DNA of 64,000 nucleotides, taken from Lineus longissimus. Lineage: Eukaryota > Nemertea > Pilidiophora > Heteronemertea > Lineidae. The stretch spans positions 18,297,292-18,361,291 of the forward strand of contig NC_088312.1 in NCBI RefSeq assembly GCF_910592395.1, read 5' to 3'. The notes beneath the pieces were generated by a model. That model saw nothing but the letters and a program-made list of their open reading frames with translations, was not told the origin of the DNA and searched no databases. The position numbers were made by a program, and so were the translations under genes. The first letter of the stretch is position 1, and each line of letters begins with the position of its first letter. Below, piece by piece: positions 37,028 to 51,141 of this stretch.

Positions 37028-37738
37028 CAGCGAACCTCTCTATTAAGGACACCCTCAGGACTAACAAATGCTATCCTAAACCTCTTCGCTGCTGGTGATG
37101 TGCAAAGCACGTCATGTACGTGGTCCCCAATCGTGCGGGTGACGTGCATACCACGTCATGTACGTGGTCCCCAATCGTGCGGGTGACGTGCATACCACGT
37201 CATGTACGTGGTCCCCAATCGTGCGGGTGACGTGCATACCACGTCATGTACGTGGTCCCCAATCGTGCGGGTGACGTGCATACCACGTCATGTACGTGGT
37301 CCCCAATCGTGCGGGTGACGTGCATACCACGTCATGTACGTGGTCCCCAATCGTGCGGGTGACGTGCATACCACGTCATGTACGTGGTCCCCAATCGTGC
37401 GGGTGATGTGCATATCGCGTCTTGCCCTTCTAAAATACAAATTCACCAGCCCTTGGTCACAGCGTCTTTGAGCACGCGGAACGCACTCTGGGATGATTAG
37501 TTTCATCCCAATAATATAGATGGCGACACTTTTGAATAGTAACAACCGCTCAGATAAAAGTAAGCTTCACTGTTCATGATTGGTATCGACTGTCAGCATA
37601 TGGCGGCGATGGCCGAAAAGTTGCCACTGTTAATAGGGAGGTGTCCTGATTGGAGAGGTAAAAGTGAATAGAGGCAACTGATTTGAGACCATACTAGTGT
37701 CCTTAATAGAGGGGTGTCCGCTAAGGGAGGTGCTTCTG
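37028..37738 (-). mobile_element. Pogo/Tigger-like miniature element, copy 8, split by ~540 bp
   Basis: The first 50 bp (CAGCGAACCTCTCTATTAAG..) are at 37028-37078 and the remaining part resumes at about 37622, ending GGAGGTGCTTCTG. The insert holds the 44-bp array. The host sequence would read CCTTAATAG at the break; now it is CCTAAA on the left and GTTAATAG on the right. Confidence 0.7.
37090..37426. repeat. 44-bp CpG-rich tandem array, about 7 copies
   Basis: The period is exactly 44 bp (GCGGGT recurs at 37135, 37179, 37223 and so on) and the copies are nearly identical. Each unit contains TGACGTG and CACGTCA as an inverted pair five bases apart, then TACGTGG. The array begins about 100 bp after the anoctamin stop codon. 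TGACGT-type sites are bound by CREB/ATF bZIP factors, but binding here is only inferred from sequence. Confidence 0.9.
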
Positions 37739-40081
37739 TATTTCAAAGATGAATTTTGACATTCATCGTTCATATGTTTAGTGTTTATCTGTCATAAACT
37801 GTGCTGTGAGTGAAAAAATGACACTAACGTGTGTTATCTCGACATTCTGAGCAAACACTTTTGGACTTCATATCATGACATGTAGTTTCAAGTCATAAGT
37901 CTCTGTACTTGTATAGGCCTGTGTCACTATAGTGAATAGGAAATAAGTAGGATTTTAAAGTACCGTAAGCATAAAATGCTGCACTTTACTGTAAACCTAG
38001 TCAGGAACTGTCACGACAAAATGGAAGCACCTGCCATGTAATGGAAGAGTGATGCTGATTTTTGAGTCACAAGGGCTCCTGACCGATTTTACAGTACCTT
38101 GTACTATTATTTCACTCTTCATAGAAAAATGTATATAGATAGATTATTGCTGATAAGACAAGTGATCTGAAAGTGAATGTGATATATTGTACTGAGATTA
38201 GACTTGCCATAAAGTATTAAGTTTGTGTACAGGCCTACTGGGAGGCCTATTCTGTAGCATTAATGATGTGACAAAGTCAGACCGGTGAGTTTTCAAAGGG
38301 CCGTGTGCTACCATGTTTTTCATTCCTAAATGGCTTCCATTAACAAACCGTCACTTACCAAAATGATATCCTCTGAAAAATAGTCCTTGACAGGACAAGA
38401 GATGAGACTGCATGCGCATCCCTCCGTATCCCTCCATATCCTTCACCATACGCTTTTAAAATTGCACACACATTGGGGTCTTGCTTGCTAAAACATGCAT
38501 AACTTTGCTGCCCGCTTGCATAATGTATTGAGATGATGCCTAGAACTGCTATGTTCTTTTCACATTAAAGTGTTCTGTCTCAGCATTCTAGTTGTGCCTT
38601 CCTCAGAATACAAATTGTAATCAAACTCTGCCTTAAACCATCACAGCATTTTGTATGATACCAAAAATATAAGTGAGCCTTTTATATTTTTGATAATACT
38701 TATCCCAACTTGGTGATTTTAGGCTCAATTATGAGGCTGTTCTTGAAAGAACATGAGGTAGGGGAATATTTGCATGGTGGGAAGGGAATGCTTGTGGCAT
38801 GAAATGCCAAGCTAAATAGTTCAAAAGAAACTTTGTCTTAACCGGTGTAAAGGTTAATCAGAAATTTTCTCCCATTTTTTTTTCTGTTATGCAATAGATC
38901 TGCTTGAAGAAGTAGAACCTCTGTATCAAACCAGTAAATTGAATTGTGGTTTAGATAGTATTTGTACATAATATTGTTGATAGAATTTCTTACAGTCTGT
39001 TCCGACTGGCTGATGAAAAGATTCATGAAACGCATTAGACAGCTAGGGGTAGGAGATCGATGGAATTTATAGCACTGAAACTTAGAACTGCGAAAAGCTT
39101 TGACAGGTGGCATCTGGGGAAAATGCCCGAGGGCTGGTTACTCCTAATACGTGGCATAATAGATGTACTGTTTCATAGGACAGGGCCAAATGCCCTACTG
39201 GATGCTTGATTGCTCTCAATTCAGTATATATTTATCCATATCATCTCAGACCTTTTGTTACTGTCAGGGAACTTAAGATTTATCATATCCTGATTATAGT
39301 CTAGATTGAGGCTAAATTTTGTGTCATGTCATTTTAGCCCTTTGAATTAGAAGAAGGTGCAAACCCGGAAACACTTGCATACCTTTTATTTTCGCACTTA
39401 CAAATTATACCGGTAACTGCAAAAATACATGGCTTGGAAATAGAAAATGCGATGGAAATTACTGTTACCCGCTAGGGTTGTTGTCGAAAGTCAAATTAAA
39501 AGTACACAAAGATTGCTGTTCCACAATTTTTGAGAATGAAATGGATGCAAATATTTCCAGGTTTACCAGTACTATTTTCATTTTGATGTGAGATATGTAT
39601 AAGAATACATCTCTATCATGTTGTTATGTTTTCTATTAAAGAACAGATGAAAGAATACCAAATGTGTTTTTGATTTATTTGGGGTTTTTTAAAGCGTACC
39701 ATCGCCACTGCCGGGCCAACTCTGTTACAGTCGTATGGGAAATGTGCAACAATGTTTGTAGTTTATGAAGTGAACAACCACATTCTCTTTAAGTTATTGT
39801 GGGTCAAATCTGGCCCACGATTTAGATCAGTTCACATCACCATCGAGATAGAAGGGCATATTTTGATTGTCAAATAAGTAATTATTTAGACAAAACATGC
39901 GATTCAAGGACAGCTTGTACAATGATGGTTCCAGGATGACATCACTGTGGTAGCCTGTCCTTGGTCTGAGTTATGTGGCTCGGTTGAGAGTGCTAAGAAA
40001 ACGTTTGCCTCAAGGGACACCGTACATGCCCTTTGCTGCCATGCACAATCGGCCTCCGTACAAATGTGCGTTAATTGATCG

Positions 40082-40095
40082 GAGCATGCGCAGTG
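40082..40095. promoter_or_regulatory. Possible NRF1-like site upstream of TMEM258
   Basis: GAGCATGCGCAGTG lies about 40 bp before the proposed TMEM258 start codon. It matches the NRF1-type palindrome (GCATGCGC core) common in promoters of animal housekeeping genes. No TATA box is seen nearby. Confidence 0.4.
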
Positions 40096-40126
40096 TTTAC
40101 TTCCTCTAAAAGCGGAAGACTTCATA

Positions 40127-41769
40127 ATGGTAAAGTCTGCAAATTTTCTTGAATTATCTGCTCAAAATCCTCCATCTAATAGCACCATCGTGTTATGATA
40201 ATACCATATGCATAAGTAATAGGAAAAGATCTATATGTTCATATGTTATTTTCTTTGTGCGACCTCTCTTTCGCATAAATACCGATGTTTTTTCTTCAGC
40301 GGTTCTTGAAGTTGTTTACGTTTTGAGTCGCCACGTAAGCACTATGTTATGTACAGCGAATACACTATGTACACTGTGTACTAAGCCTAACTCCAATGTT
40401 TGGTCCTGCATTGCTTTGCTATTATATGGCTGTTGGCTGAGGTTCAGCTGAACGACTGATATGCCTAATGACATGTCTGGTAGATGAGAGTATTGCCACT
40501 GGGCTGGACCGGCCTGGTTGAGTAACGCCATTTTGCTCAGTGTGGCCCCAGCCCCAGTCGGTTGGGCCACCACCATACTACAATCAAGATGTACAGACCG
40601 GGGGAGCTGGCGGTACGTACCCATAAGTCTTTGCGGTAGTCTCGCGCGTACCGGATATAACCTATCAAGCTTTTCTCCTTCAGAGAAATACTGCGTTGCG
40701 CTCAACTGCCAATTATGCATTAGTCTGGTGGACACGAGGTTGGCCTTAAACTTGCTTGAAATCGAAAATTTGGACAACACACGTGTACTACAGCGCAAAC
40801 GGCAGCATTCTGACATATAGAAACATGTGGTCTGATTCTATTTTTACTTGTCACTAATTGATCACGCGTCCAACCTCGTATGCAGGGTAATGTGGCTTTC
40901 TCATTGGTCGAACGTTAATTTTGTTCACAGCCTTTTATGGCACTTGAGCGCAACGCAGTATTTCTCTGAAGGAGAAAAGCTTGATGGGTTATATCCGGTA
41001 CGCGCGAGACTACCGCAAAGACTTATGGGTACGTACCGCCAGCTCCCCCGGTCTGTACATCTTGATTGTAGTATTGCATTGAATTGAGTGATTGACCACC
41101 AAGCCCAAGTTTATTTTGGCTTTCTGCATCACGTCTTGTTTAGAATAGATTCTTTTCAAACTATCTTTCTCATTTCAGGCGTCGTCACTCGAGAGCATGA
41201 ACCGTTACATTAGCCCGGTGAACCCGGCTGTCTACCCTCATCTGACAGTGGTACTCCTCGGAATTGGCATCTTTTTCATGGCATGGTTTTTTGTGTATCC
41301 TTTTTGAATGATGATGATGAGAGAACATGTGAATCGTTGGCGTTGCTTAACTCTCCGCACACAACTTACTGTTTCAAGGGAGTTGTCAGACTTACTACAG
41401 CCTCAGTGAGTACAGGGTGAGCCAGAATTATTTTCCCTTGCACAATAGAATTCTATTGTGTATCCATTGTGTGAAGGAAAATAATTCTGGGCCACCCTGT
41501 AGACTAACTCAACTGGCCTACTTCGCTTCTGCCAGTTATCTGACACCATTGAGAAAAATTAGACATATGCCTGTGCTTATGTCTTTGATAGCATAAAGCT
41601 GTTCTTCAAGTTTGTTCCTTGTTTCCTTGACTTGTTTCACAGATATGAGGTCACATCAACAAAATTTACGCGAGATATCTTCAAAGAGTTACTGGTGTCT
41701 TTAGTGGCATCAATATTCATGGGATTTGGAGTCCTGTTCCTTCTTCTCTGGGTTGGCATTTATGTGTAG
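40127..41769 (+). CDS. TMEM258: TMEM258, oligosaccharyltransferase subunit
   Basis: Exons are 40127-40129 (start codon only), 41179-41294 and 41643-41769, joined to 81 residues. After a short variable start (MASSLES) the protein reads [20 protein letters not shown], then two transmembrane helices (about 22-42 and 57-79) joined by the loop [17 protein letters not shown]. This is nearly identical to the animal TMEM258 family, usually 79 residues. TMEM258 (Kuduk) is a small ER-membrane subunit of the oligosaccharyltransferase that N-glycosylates proteins. The one-codon first exon is inferred: ATG|GTAAAG is the only upstream ATG beside a good donor that joins in phase. A downstream start at MNRY inside exon 2 would also give a working protein. 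Confidence 0.93.
40575..41074. repeat. 136-bp inverted repeat in TMEM258 intron 1
   Basis: Arms at 40575-40710 and 40939-41074 are reverse complements over 136 bp with two mismatches, separated by a 228-bp spacer. The arms are GC-richer than the surroundings. The repeat could fold into a long hairpin in the pre-mRNA. Neither arm encodes a recognisable protein. Confidence 0.9.
41413..41499. mobile_element. 87-bp hairpin miniature element (TMEM258 intron 2)
   Basis: The ends CAGGGTGAGCCAGAATTATT and AATAATTCTGGGCCACCCTG are inverted with one or two mismatches, flanked by TA on both sides. A TA target and CAGGGTG ends suggest a Tc1/mariner-type origin. The related end CAGGGTGGTCCAG is seen at about 44413 in TRAPPC3 intron 1. 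Confidence 0.75.
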
Positions 41770-42555
41770 AAACATCGAGTAATTTGGGTGTAAGTATTGA
41801 AAGGCTTTGAATTGAATTGGCTCATTATTGGCACTTTAGACAATATATTGGCAATTAATAGTATACTGAGTCTGTACAGGGCTAGAAATAACCCAAGAAA
41901 AGTGTCTTTTCAAGCATGAAACTTGGCCCATGCCCCTCACTTTTAAAAGTCTTAACTTAGAAATCTGTTACAGAACTCCTGAGATTTTGTCAAGATTTTT
42001 AGTTTGACTCCCCGAGTAAGAAAGTCTAGCTCAAACACTGTACTGTAGGAGGAAACCAGGCAACACAGAGGAAACCCACACTGACAAAGAGAGTTGAAAA
42101 ATCAAATTTTTGGCAGATAACTGCAAATTTTTGTTCGATTTTCCCAATTGGAATATATTTCTCACAGTCTTTATTTTCAAAAGGTTGTGTTATCTGCAAA
42201 ATCCTTGAAAATGAAAAAGCTTGCAATTTTTTTTTCTCTTTTCAGTTTGATAAAAAACGAAACTGAGAATGCGTGAGAAAGTGTGATGTCTTCGATACTG
42301 GATAGCGATCGAGAGGGAGTTAATAATATCTGCCATGTCTAAGATTTCATCACGTCCGACAATAATATCCTATATCACAACATGTGAACTTTTGTACAAA
42401 AACAAAAACAAAAACTGTTGTTCTTTTAGAGATTATGTTTGAATATGCAAGGAAAAATATCAAGATTTCTTGCAATAATATGAGACATTGAAGTGGTGTG
42501 GCGCCAGGATGAAGTTGAAACATAATTTCCATTGGTTGTTTCTATTAACCCTTTA

Positions 42556-42764
42556 GGCCAGTTTACACAGAGGTCACAATGCCTTGTTTTGTTGGCTGAA
42601 CCTCGAAAGTCACATTTGAAGTTGAACTAAGCTATTTTCGTGCTGTACACTGATGTCAATTCAGGCTGCACTTTAATTAAAAAAATTGGTCGTTCTTCAG
42701 TTCCCGCATGATCTGTAATATGGAAAATACATGTACATGTGACATCACTTCTGTGTAAACTTGG
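42556..42764. mobile_element. Short TIR element, ends CCAGTTTACACAGA
   Basis: The left end CCAGTTTACACAGA and right end TCTGTGTAAACTTGG are inverted with one mismatch. About 210 bp and non-coding. Confidence 0.55.
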
Positions 42765-42783
42765 TGTTGTGGACTGAAGCTCT

Positions 42784-43180
42784 TAAAGGGGAACTATAGG
42801 CAGGAGCTGGTGGGTCAAATTGTTCATGTGCACAGTTTAATATAGGGAACTAGGTCATCTAAGTCATGTTTGATGCAGATTTAAACATATTCCTTGCACA
42901 AGCATGAATAGTTTGGTTATACTGGTAGAAAGGCCTTTTCGAAGAAGACGAATCCGAGCCCCAATGACTCAAATTGGCACACTCGGAACATGTCAGAGAA
43001 GGCCTAAGCTGACTTCAGACAATGCCATAAGCCACTGTGACCCTTTGTTCCAGGTAAAATGCATGACTGGTCAGCGCCAAAACAAACTTCTTCGAAAAGG
43101 TCAATTGGAATGAACAATTTTGTGCAACTTTAAAAATGTATTCTGACCTCCCTAGCTCCTGCGTATAGACTTCCTTTGAA
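42784..43180. mobile_element. AAAGGGACTAT family element with internal insertion
   Basis: Starts TAAAGGGGAACTATAGGCAG and ends GCTCCTGCGTATAGACTTCC. It is about twice the length of the 18.9-kb copy because about 190 bp are inserted, bounded by GAAAGGCCTTTTCGAAGAAG and its approximate complement CTTCTTCGAAAAGGTC, so the insert is itself an inverted-repeat element. Confidence 0.6.
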
Positions 43181-44294
43181 GTGTTATGACCTGATCATTA
43201 ACACAAGAAGCACTTCATTAGAGTGAATTCTTTGTAGTGGTTTGATTCTTAAGACTGGCTCTCAGTTCATGGACCAAAGTTTTGGTTACTTTTATCGATA
43301 ATTTGCCGGGAAGGTGGTGATCTTTTAGATGTGAAAAGGAGTTTGTCTTTTGGAGTTGTGAGCTTTGGATATTTCGCGCTTTATTAGTCTCCTTGTCTCA
43401 CTTCTGGCACCCAGAACCCAAAGGGTAAATAAAAACACCAATAATATTCCTTTCCCCTTGTTTACTTTAAATACTACTTAATGTACTTATGAGAAATGTC
43501 AATGTCGCAACAAAGTTGAATGTCTTCATTCCATGTGTGTATGTAGTGTGCTGTCATTCAGAATAAAGAATAATTTATATATACAGTGAACTTTAGTTAA
43601 TTTGGTTCTTCTATCATAAACGTCTGGCTGAGGTTTACATGGGCCGTTTAACTGGGAGTTAGGAATTTGACTCGTTTACAGAATTTCCCTGTTGTTCACT
43701 TTTTGTCATGTTGATGGAAGTTGCTTGGTCTCACTGGTTGAGGAGATCACTTTTACAACTTTTAGACTTGACAACTTTGCCAAGACTTGGATACTGGTTG
43801 AGTTGAGTACTCTGTTGCGAGATCCCCATTGTCTGATATTATGGAATCGGCCACCCCCTTCTACTCCGTGTTTAATACTACCTTGTTCCTGACATCATTT
43901 CTCTATTGTGTCCATGGAATCCTCGGTACCCTTGATTGGGAACATAGTCCAGGTAAACTGGTGTTTGCCCAAGATCACACAGTGGAAGTGACCTTGTCCC
44001 ACTGGCAGGAAACTGACCGGCAAATTCTCAGACCCCATCAATAAAAAAGACCGGTGGCTTGCCCAAGGCCATAATATAATAAGCTACGAAACCCCTTACA
44101 ACTTTCCTCAAATCCCAATTCCCCTCCGTTTTCCCCTCACTATTTTAGTTACTCCATGTGTTCCTAGGTGGCAGTGTTGTATTTCCGGGTTGCAAAAATC
44201 CTCCCATTTCTTCATAAAAGTCTCAAATTTAGTCGTTTTCTGACCATCTATCGACGCAAATCGCATTCAGTGACTTGTAACAAGAGGTGTAGCT

Positions 44295-46886
<2,592 letters not shown>

Positions 46887-47910
46887 GGAAAGGGTTAATT
46901 GTGCGTGAAAAACTGACATGGACAGTGATGCATTTCTGTGTTGTTTGATGGGATATTTGATGTGACTTGAAAGATATTGACCAAAAGTATCAACACATTT
47001 TTAAGAGCTCTAGTGAGATAAATTTTTAGTGTTATAATGTGGTTGCATTGGCCCTGTTTTCAATGATAAGGGAGACTGGTTCCCGTCATGGTGATTATTT
47101 GCATTGAAAGGACAAAATGAAAGCTCTGGTTGTCTCAACACATTCTTGGCCTGCTTCTACAAGGCTGACACAAAATGGGTCTGGGGTGATGCCGAAAGAT
47201 ATTCATGATTTACAACAATATGCATTAAAGCCAACCAATGGTCTGGGTCAGATGACTATGTCCTATGTACAATCATGCTCTGTACAGATATTGGTCCCAC
47301 ATAGTGAGTTCCATTCAGTTGAACCATTTGGAGAGAAAATGGACACCATTATTGTCAGTTTGAAGGATGTCTGTAATTTGTATATCGTATTTAAGTGAGC
47401 AATGGGTTTAGTTTTATGAGTTGGTGACTCTGTGGTTTAGGTTACAGTGAAATTTCTGATCCGAGTGTGGCGGGGGAGGGTTTGAGAGGCTGGGGGTCGG
47501 TATTGGACCTGACATGGGAAGGATGGAGTTCTTGGGTGTCATTTACAGAGTTGTGGGCAATGCTACTTGAGATGGGATGCGAAAAGTTCTGAAAAGATTT
47601 GGAGGGAGACTGAGAGGCTAGGGGCAGTATTGGACTTGACATAGAGTTTTTGAGGGTCATTCATCAATTAGTGGGCAATGCTGATTAAGATGGGATGCCA
47701 AGAGATGTGTAAAGATATTTGGGGGAAGCAAGATATCATGATTGTGAATCATGTTGCACCGGTCTGATGCCTGAAGAATGATTACAGAGAATAGTGTTTG
47801 AATATGTTTGTTACTGAGAATACTGTGTTGTATGTCTTAAAGATTTTTTTGCAGGACTTTCTGTTCTGTTCATGTAATATATCGTTTCTTATTTAATAAA
47901 GAATAAACAA
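46887..47910 (+). other. TRAPPC3 3' UTR with poly(A) signal
   Basis: AATAAA at 47895-47900, repeated as AATAAA a few bases later, ends an untranslated tail of about 1 kb. Within it, 47465-47580 and 47605-47720 are two diverged direct copies of a segment containing 'GAGAGGCT..GGG', 'AGTATTGGACYTGACAT' and 'GTGGGCAATGCT'. Confidence 0.6.
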
Positions 47911-48019
47911 GATAAAATGGATAATGTATTCATGTCTACCAGTCATCCTGATGGCTCAGAACCCTAGCAAGGACCTCAGGATTTAGTAACCTTATTCGAG
48001 ACCAATTTACAACCTTGCT

Positions 48020-48725
48020 TATAGAGACAAACCTGTCCAGAGACAAAGGAACAACATAGCTCATAGAGACAAAGAAACAACCCAGAGACAAAGGAACTAC
48101 ATAGCTCAAATAGACAGGATCAACCCTACCAGAGACAGAGGAACAACATAGGTCATAGAGACAAAGAAACGACACAGAGACAAAGGAACAACATAGCTCA
48201 TAGAGACAAAGGAACAACATAGCTCATAGAGACAAAGGAACAACATAGCTCATAGAGACAAAGGATGAACCCAGAGACAAAGGAACAACATAGCTCATAG
48301 AGACAACGGATGAACCCAGAGACAAAGGAACAACATAGCTCAGAGAGACAAAGGAACAATCCAGAGACAAAGGAACAACATAGCTCAAAGAGACAAAGGA
48401 TCAACCCTACCGGAGACAAAGGAACAACATAGCTCATAGAGACAAAGGAACAACATAGCTCATAGAGACAAAGGAACAACATAGCTCATAGAGACAAAGA
48501 AACAACCCAGAGACAAAGGAACAACATAGCTCATAGAGACAAAGAAACAACCCAGAGACAAAGGAACAACATAGCTCAGAGAGACAGAGCATCTACCCTA
48601 CCGGAGACAAAGAAACAACCCAGAGACAAAGGATGAACCCAGAGACAAAGGATCAACCCTACCGGAGACAGAGGAACAACATAGCTCATAGAGACGAAGG
48701 ATCGACCCCACCGGAGGCAGAGGAA
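48020..48725. repeat. Compound minisatellite of 26-bp and ~19-bp units
   Basis: The 26-bp unit joins GAGACAAAGGAACAACATAG and CTCATA; a shorter unit ends in ACCCA. They alternate irregularly over 0.7 kb with occasional CCTACCGGAGACA variants. Long minus-strand frames here are an effect of the low stop content of the unit. Confidence 0.85.
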
Positions 48726-49446
48726 CAACCCTGACCCAGGAGAGTCGAAGGAAAAGCAAAGTATGCATCGGCTTTCAAGATAAACAAGCTGCATCTTTCT
48801 GGAGACCACAGAACAACCAGGCCGTCAGAGACAAAAAGACAAGCTGTCTCTCGCGCTAAGCTTGCTTGGTCCAAAACCAGGCTGGCAACAGTGGCGATTT
48901 TACCTAGCATTTTGCTCCTGCTGTCTAAAGCAAACTCTGTAAAGTTTGCTCTCAGGAGTTTACTCTAAAAACATTACCCTCTTGACTTAATTTACCAATG
49001 AAAAAAAGGAAAGGAGACCAAGTCCGCTTTCTTTGCAAAGGTACCACTTAGCCCTTTTCATTTAATGTTTTCCTTGGCAATTTTAAGCCAAATTAAGAAT
49101 GTTTTCTTACGAGAAAATCCACGGATGACCCATTACTGGCATTAGCCAGACAATATTAGTTCATGTTGGAAAAATAAATAGTTGTAAACTCTTTATGAGG
49201 GTCTATTCGCATTTTGTATTGGCTCATGTCTTAGTCTTTATTTATTTATCTAATAAAGTTATTAGCCTTTGCACAATCTCAAGACCTTAGGGAGTGAAGT
49301 AGTCGGCCCTCCTAGGCCTAATTGAGTTGTGTTACAGATGACAGTTTGTCATTATTTCTTTTGCGACGCGCCCAAAGAGACGCGTGATTCGAAAAAGCAA
49401 GGATACATCTCACTGAAATAATGCGGAGAGTGTAAAGTGTCCCGAA
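48726..49446. other. Intergenic stretch / promoter region of the next gene
   Basis: No gene. The last 100 bp are GC-richer (GCGACGCGCCC, GACGCGTG) and precede the first exon at 49447, consistent with a TATA-less promoter. Confidence 0.35.
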
Positions 49447-50682
49447 ATGTCCAAGGCAAGTGGACGCCAATCTGCTGGCAGTAGATCAAGGTAAGAGTCA
49501 ATTAATCAAATTGTCATGTTCAATGGCGCAACAGTCCAGTTCAAGTGCGCCCTCCCATCTGTATTTCGTAGTTCTTCCTGAAAAGTGCCGACTCTTGAAT
49601 GAATCATTTGAACTGTTGAGTCCTGGGTACGAGAGCGATGGGCCATCATGTTCAATCAACTTTGTCACTTTTGTCTCGACCAAAGCTACTATCCCAGTGT
49701 GCCGGTGTAGCGGGGATAGTAGTCCTAGGGCTGATAGTCCGTGTAACAATAGCCCGCATTGCTAAATGTTTTGGTTAGGGTAAGCGGTACAATAGATCAT
49801 GCTGCTTAATTGGTCAAATACAATGCTACCGGACTATGACTCCAGGGGGACTATATCCGCTGTCACACCGGTTCCAAAATGGCACTGCTAACGCGGACAG
49901 GAGCTATATCAGGTTGTAGGTTGTAGCTTCAAGGCGGGTTAGCTATATCAGGTTGGGTCAATTGCTATCCTTGGCTAACCACTGATGAATATCGATGCTG
50001 AGGGTCACATACTGGTATAAAATTTCATAAATCCTCTAGGGATCGGCCAGCAGACGATTCATCGAAAAAGCGCGGGAGCCGAGAGAGGCTGTCGCTGAAA
50101 GGCAACGAGAAGAAAATCATAGAAAAATCCTTCGAGAGTTTGTAAGTATAGCATACCAGACACAGTAGAACCTCTCTATCAGGGACATCCTCGGGACAGA
50201 CAAGTGCTGTACCTCATTGAGAGGGGTCCTCAAGGGTAAAATTGAATGGAAACAACCAATTTGGGTCCGTCCAAAACTAGTATCCAGGATAGAGAGGTTT
50301 CCCTTAATAGAGAGGTGTCTGATAAGGGAGTTTTTAACTCGTACACTTGGACACACCGGCAGGTGTAACGGCTCCTGGCCGATTCATGTCGTTATTATGT
50401 GGAATCATCCCGTCTTCATAGAAAGTCGGGACGGCTCCTTAGAAATTTACTGTTTCACAACGCTTGCTCCTGCCTATTTTGGCTAGGACTAATTATCTTA
50501 AAGGGGAACCAGGCAGGAGCTAAGAATGAGATATTTAAAAGATGCTTGCTTGTATTAAAAATTGGCGACTTCGAGTAACTTAATCTTGGCTACTAGCTCC
50601 TGCTGAACATGTCTCATTTTAAAGTCTCATGATTTCTTTGTTTTTTTTCCAGAGATAAAGTCGATCCTGACGGAGACGAAGG
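49447..50682 (+). CDS. First three exons (variant A) of an unidentified gene running off the right edge
   Basis: Exons 49447-49490, 50040-50141 and 50653-50682 join in frame with good GT-AG sites. The peptide starts MSKASGRQSAGSRSRDRPAD, continues with a basic stretch (KKRGSRERLSLKGNEKKII) and ends EKSFESLDKVDPDGDEG. It is a Ser/Arg/Lys-rich tail that looks disordered; the DKVDPDGDEG end is acidic and vaguely EF-loop-like, but too short to judge. The last donor (GG|GTAAGT) is in phase 2, the same phase as the two single first exons at 56.6 and 60.7 kb. I do not recognise the gene. Its common exons must lie beyond position 64,000. Confidence 0.6.
50163..50343 (-). mobile_element. Pogo/Tigger-like miniature element, copy 9
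   Basis: Starts CAGTAGAACCTCTCTATCA about 20 bp after the exon 2 donor of the unidentified gene; the far end is degraded (GATAAGGGAGTTTTTAACT). The interior shows the usual 'TAGAGAGG' phrases. Confidence 0.65.
50497..50632. mobile_element. AAAGGGACTAT family element, diverged copy
   Basis: Starts CTTAAAGGGGAACCAGGCAG and ends AGCTCCTGCTGAACATGTCTC plus ATTTTAAAG. It lies directly before the acceptor of the 30-nt exon at 50653. Confidence 0.55.
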
Positions 50683-50812
50683 GTAAGTCACTGTTTTTGT
50701 TCTTCATTTCGTTATTCAAATTATTGGCTGTTTTATGACATGCACCCTTTCCACTGCACGTGGGACCAATATTGTACAAAGATTAAGAGGTGGCATCATT
50801 CGTCCTATACCC

Positions 50813-50894
50813 TACACTCCGGACGCAGTGGACCGGCCTCGTCCCTCACCAAGGAGATCCAATTAGGATGACGCAATGGACTGCCTCGGGAGTC
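50813..50894 (-). repeat. ACTCC-ended short inverted-repeat family, copy 1
   Basis: Reads TACACTCCGGACGCAGTGGA ... TGCCTCGGGAGTC. Copies of the same ~85-95 bp sequence lie at 51657-51742, 51929-52022, 52300-52383 and 56113-56195 in mixed orientation. Confidence 0.75.
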
Positions 50895-51141
50895 TAACTA
50901 TATCCCAGGCTTGGAGGTGGTTTAGTCGGTATCCCAAAAAAATGATTATTATATTTTAACTAACTGTCATAAGTGTGCAAAGTTGGACAATGAGGGTGGT
51001 TGAGTTCAGGAACTTAACGGATACTAAAACGTAAACGGTTAGATGTACAAAATCCGTTTTCTCCCTTATCCTGAAGAAAAATTAGTTAAGAAAAAAAATC
51101 ATAGCGATAAAAAAAGAAAGCTATCAGTTTTAAAAAAAGTA

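Larger units (their letters stand above)
36990..39670 (+). other. Anoctamin 3' flank / probable 3' UTR
   Basis: No other gene is visible before TMEM258. An ATTAAA at 39635-39640, followed by a GT-rich stretch (TGTGTTTTTG), is a plausible poly(A) site; another ATTAAA lies near 38565. If the 39.64-kb site is used, the untranslated tail would be about 2.7 kb and would include the split miniature element and the 44-bp array. Confidence 0.4.
41770..44294. other. Region between TMEM258 and TRAPPC3
   Basis: Holds the TMEM258 3' end and repeats; AATAAA near 43563 is the clearest poly(A)-like signal but is far (1.8 kb) from the stop codon. A TIR element with ends CCAGTTTACACAGA and TCTGTGTAAACTTGG spans about 42556-42764. 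No other gene is supported. Confidence 0.4.

Noticed and set aside
40316-41087. 166-codon minus-strand and paired plus-strand frames in TMEM258 intron 1
   Set aside because: The frames read through the inverted repeat arms, so the same peptide appears on both strands; no independent evidence of coding.
47936-48910. Several minus-strand frames with LCCSFVS repeats
   Set aside because: They follow the 26-bp minisatellite and shift frame with it; no gene signals.
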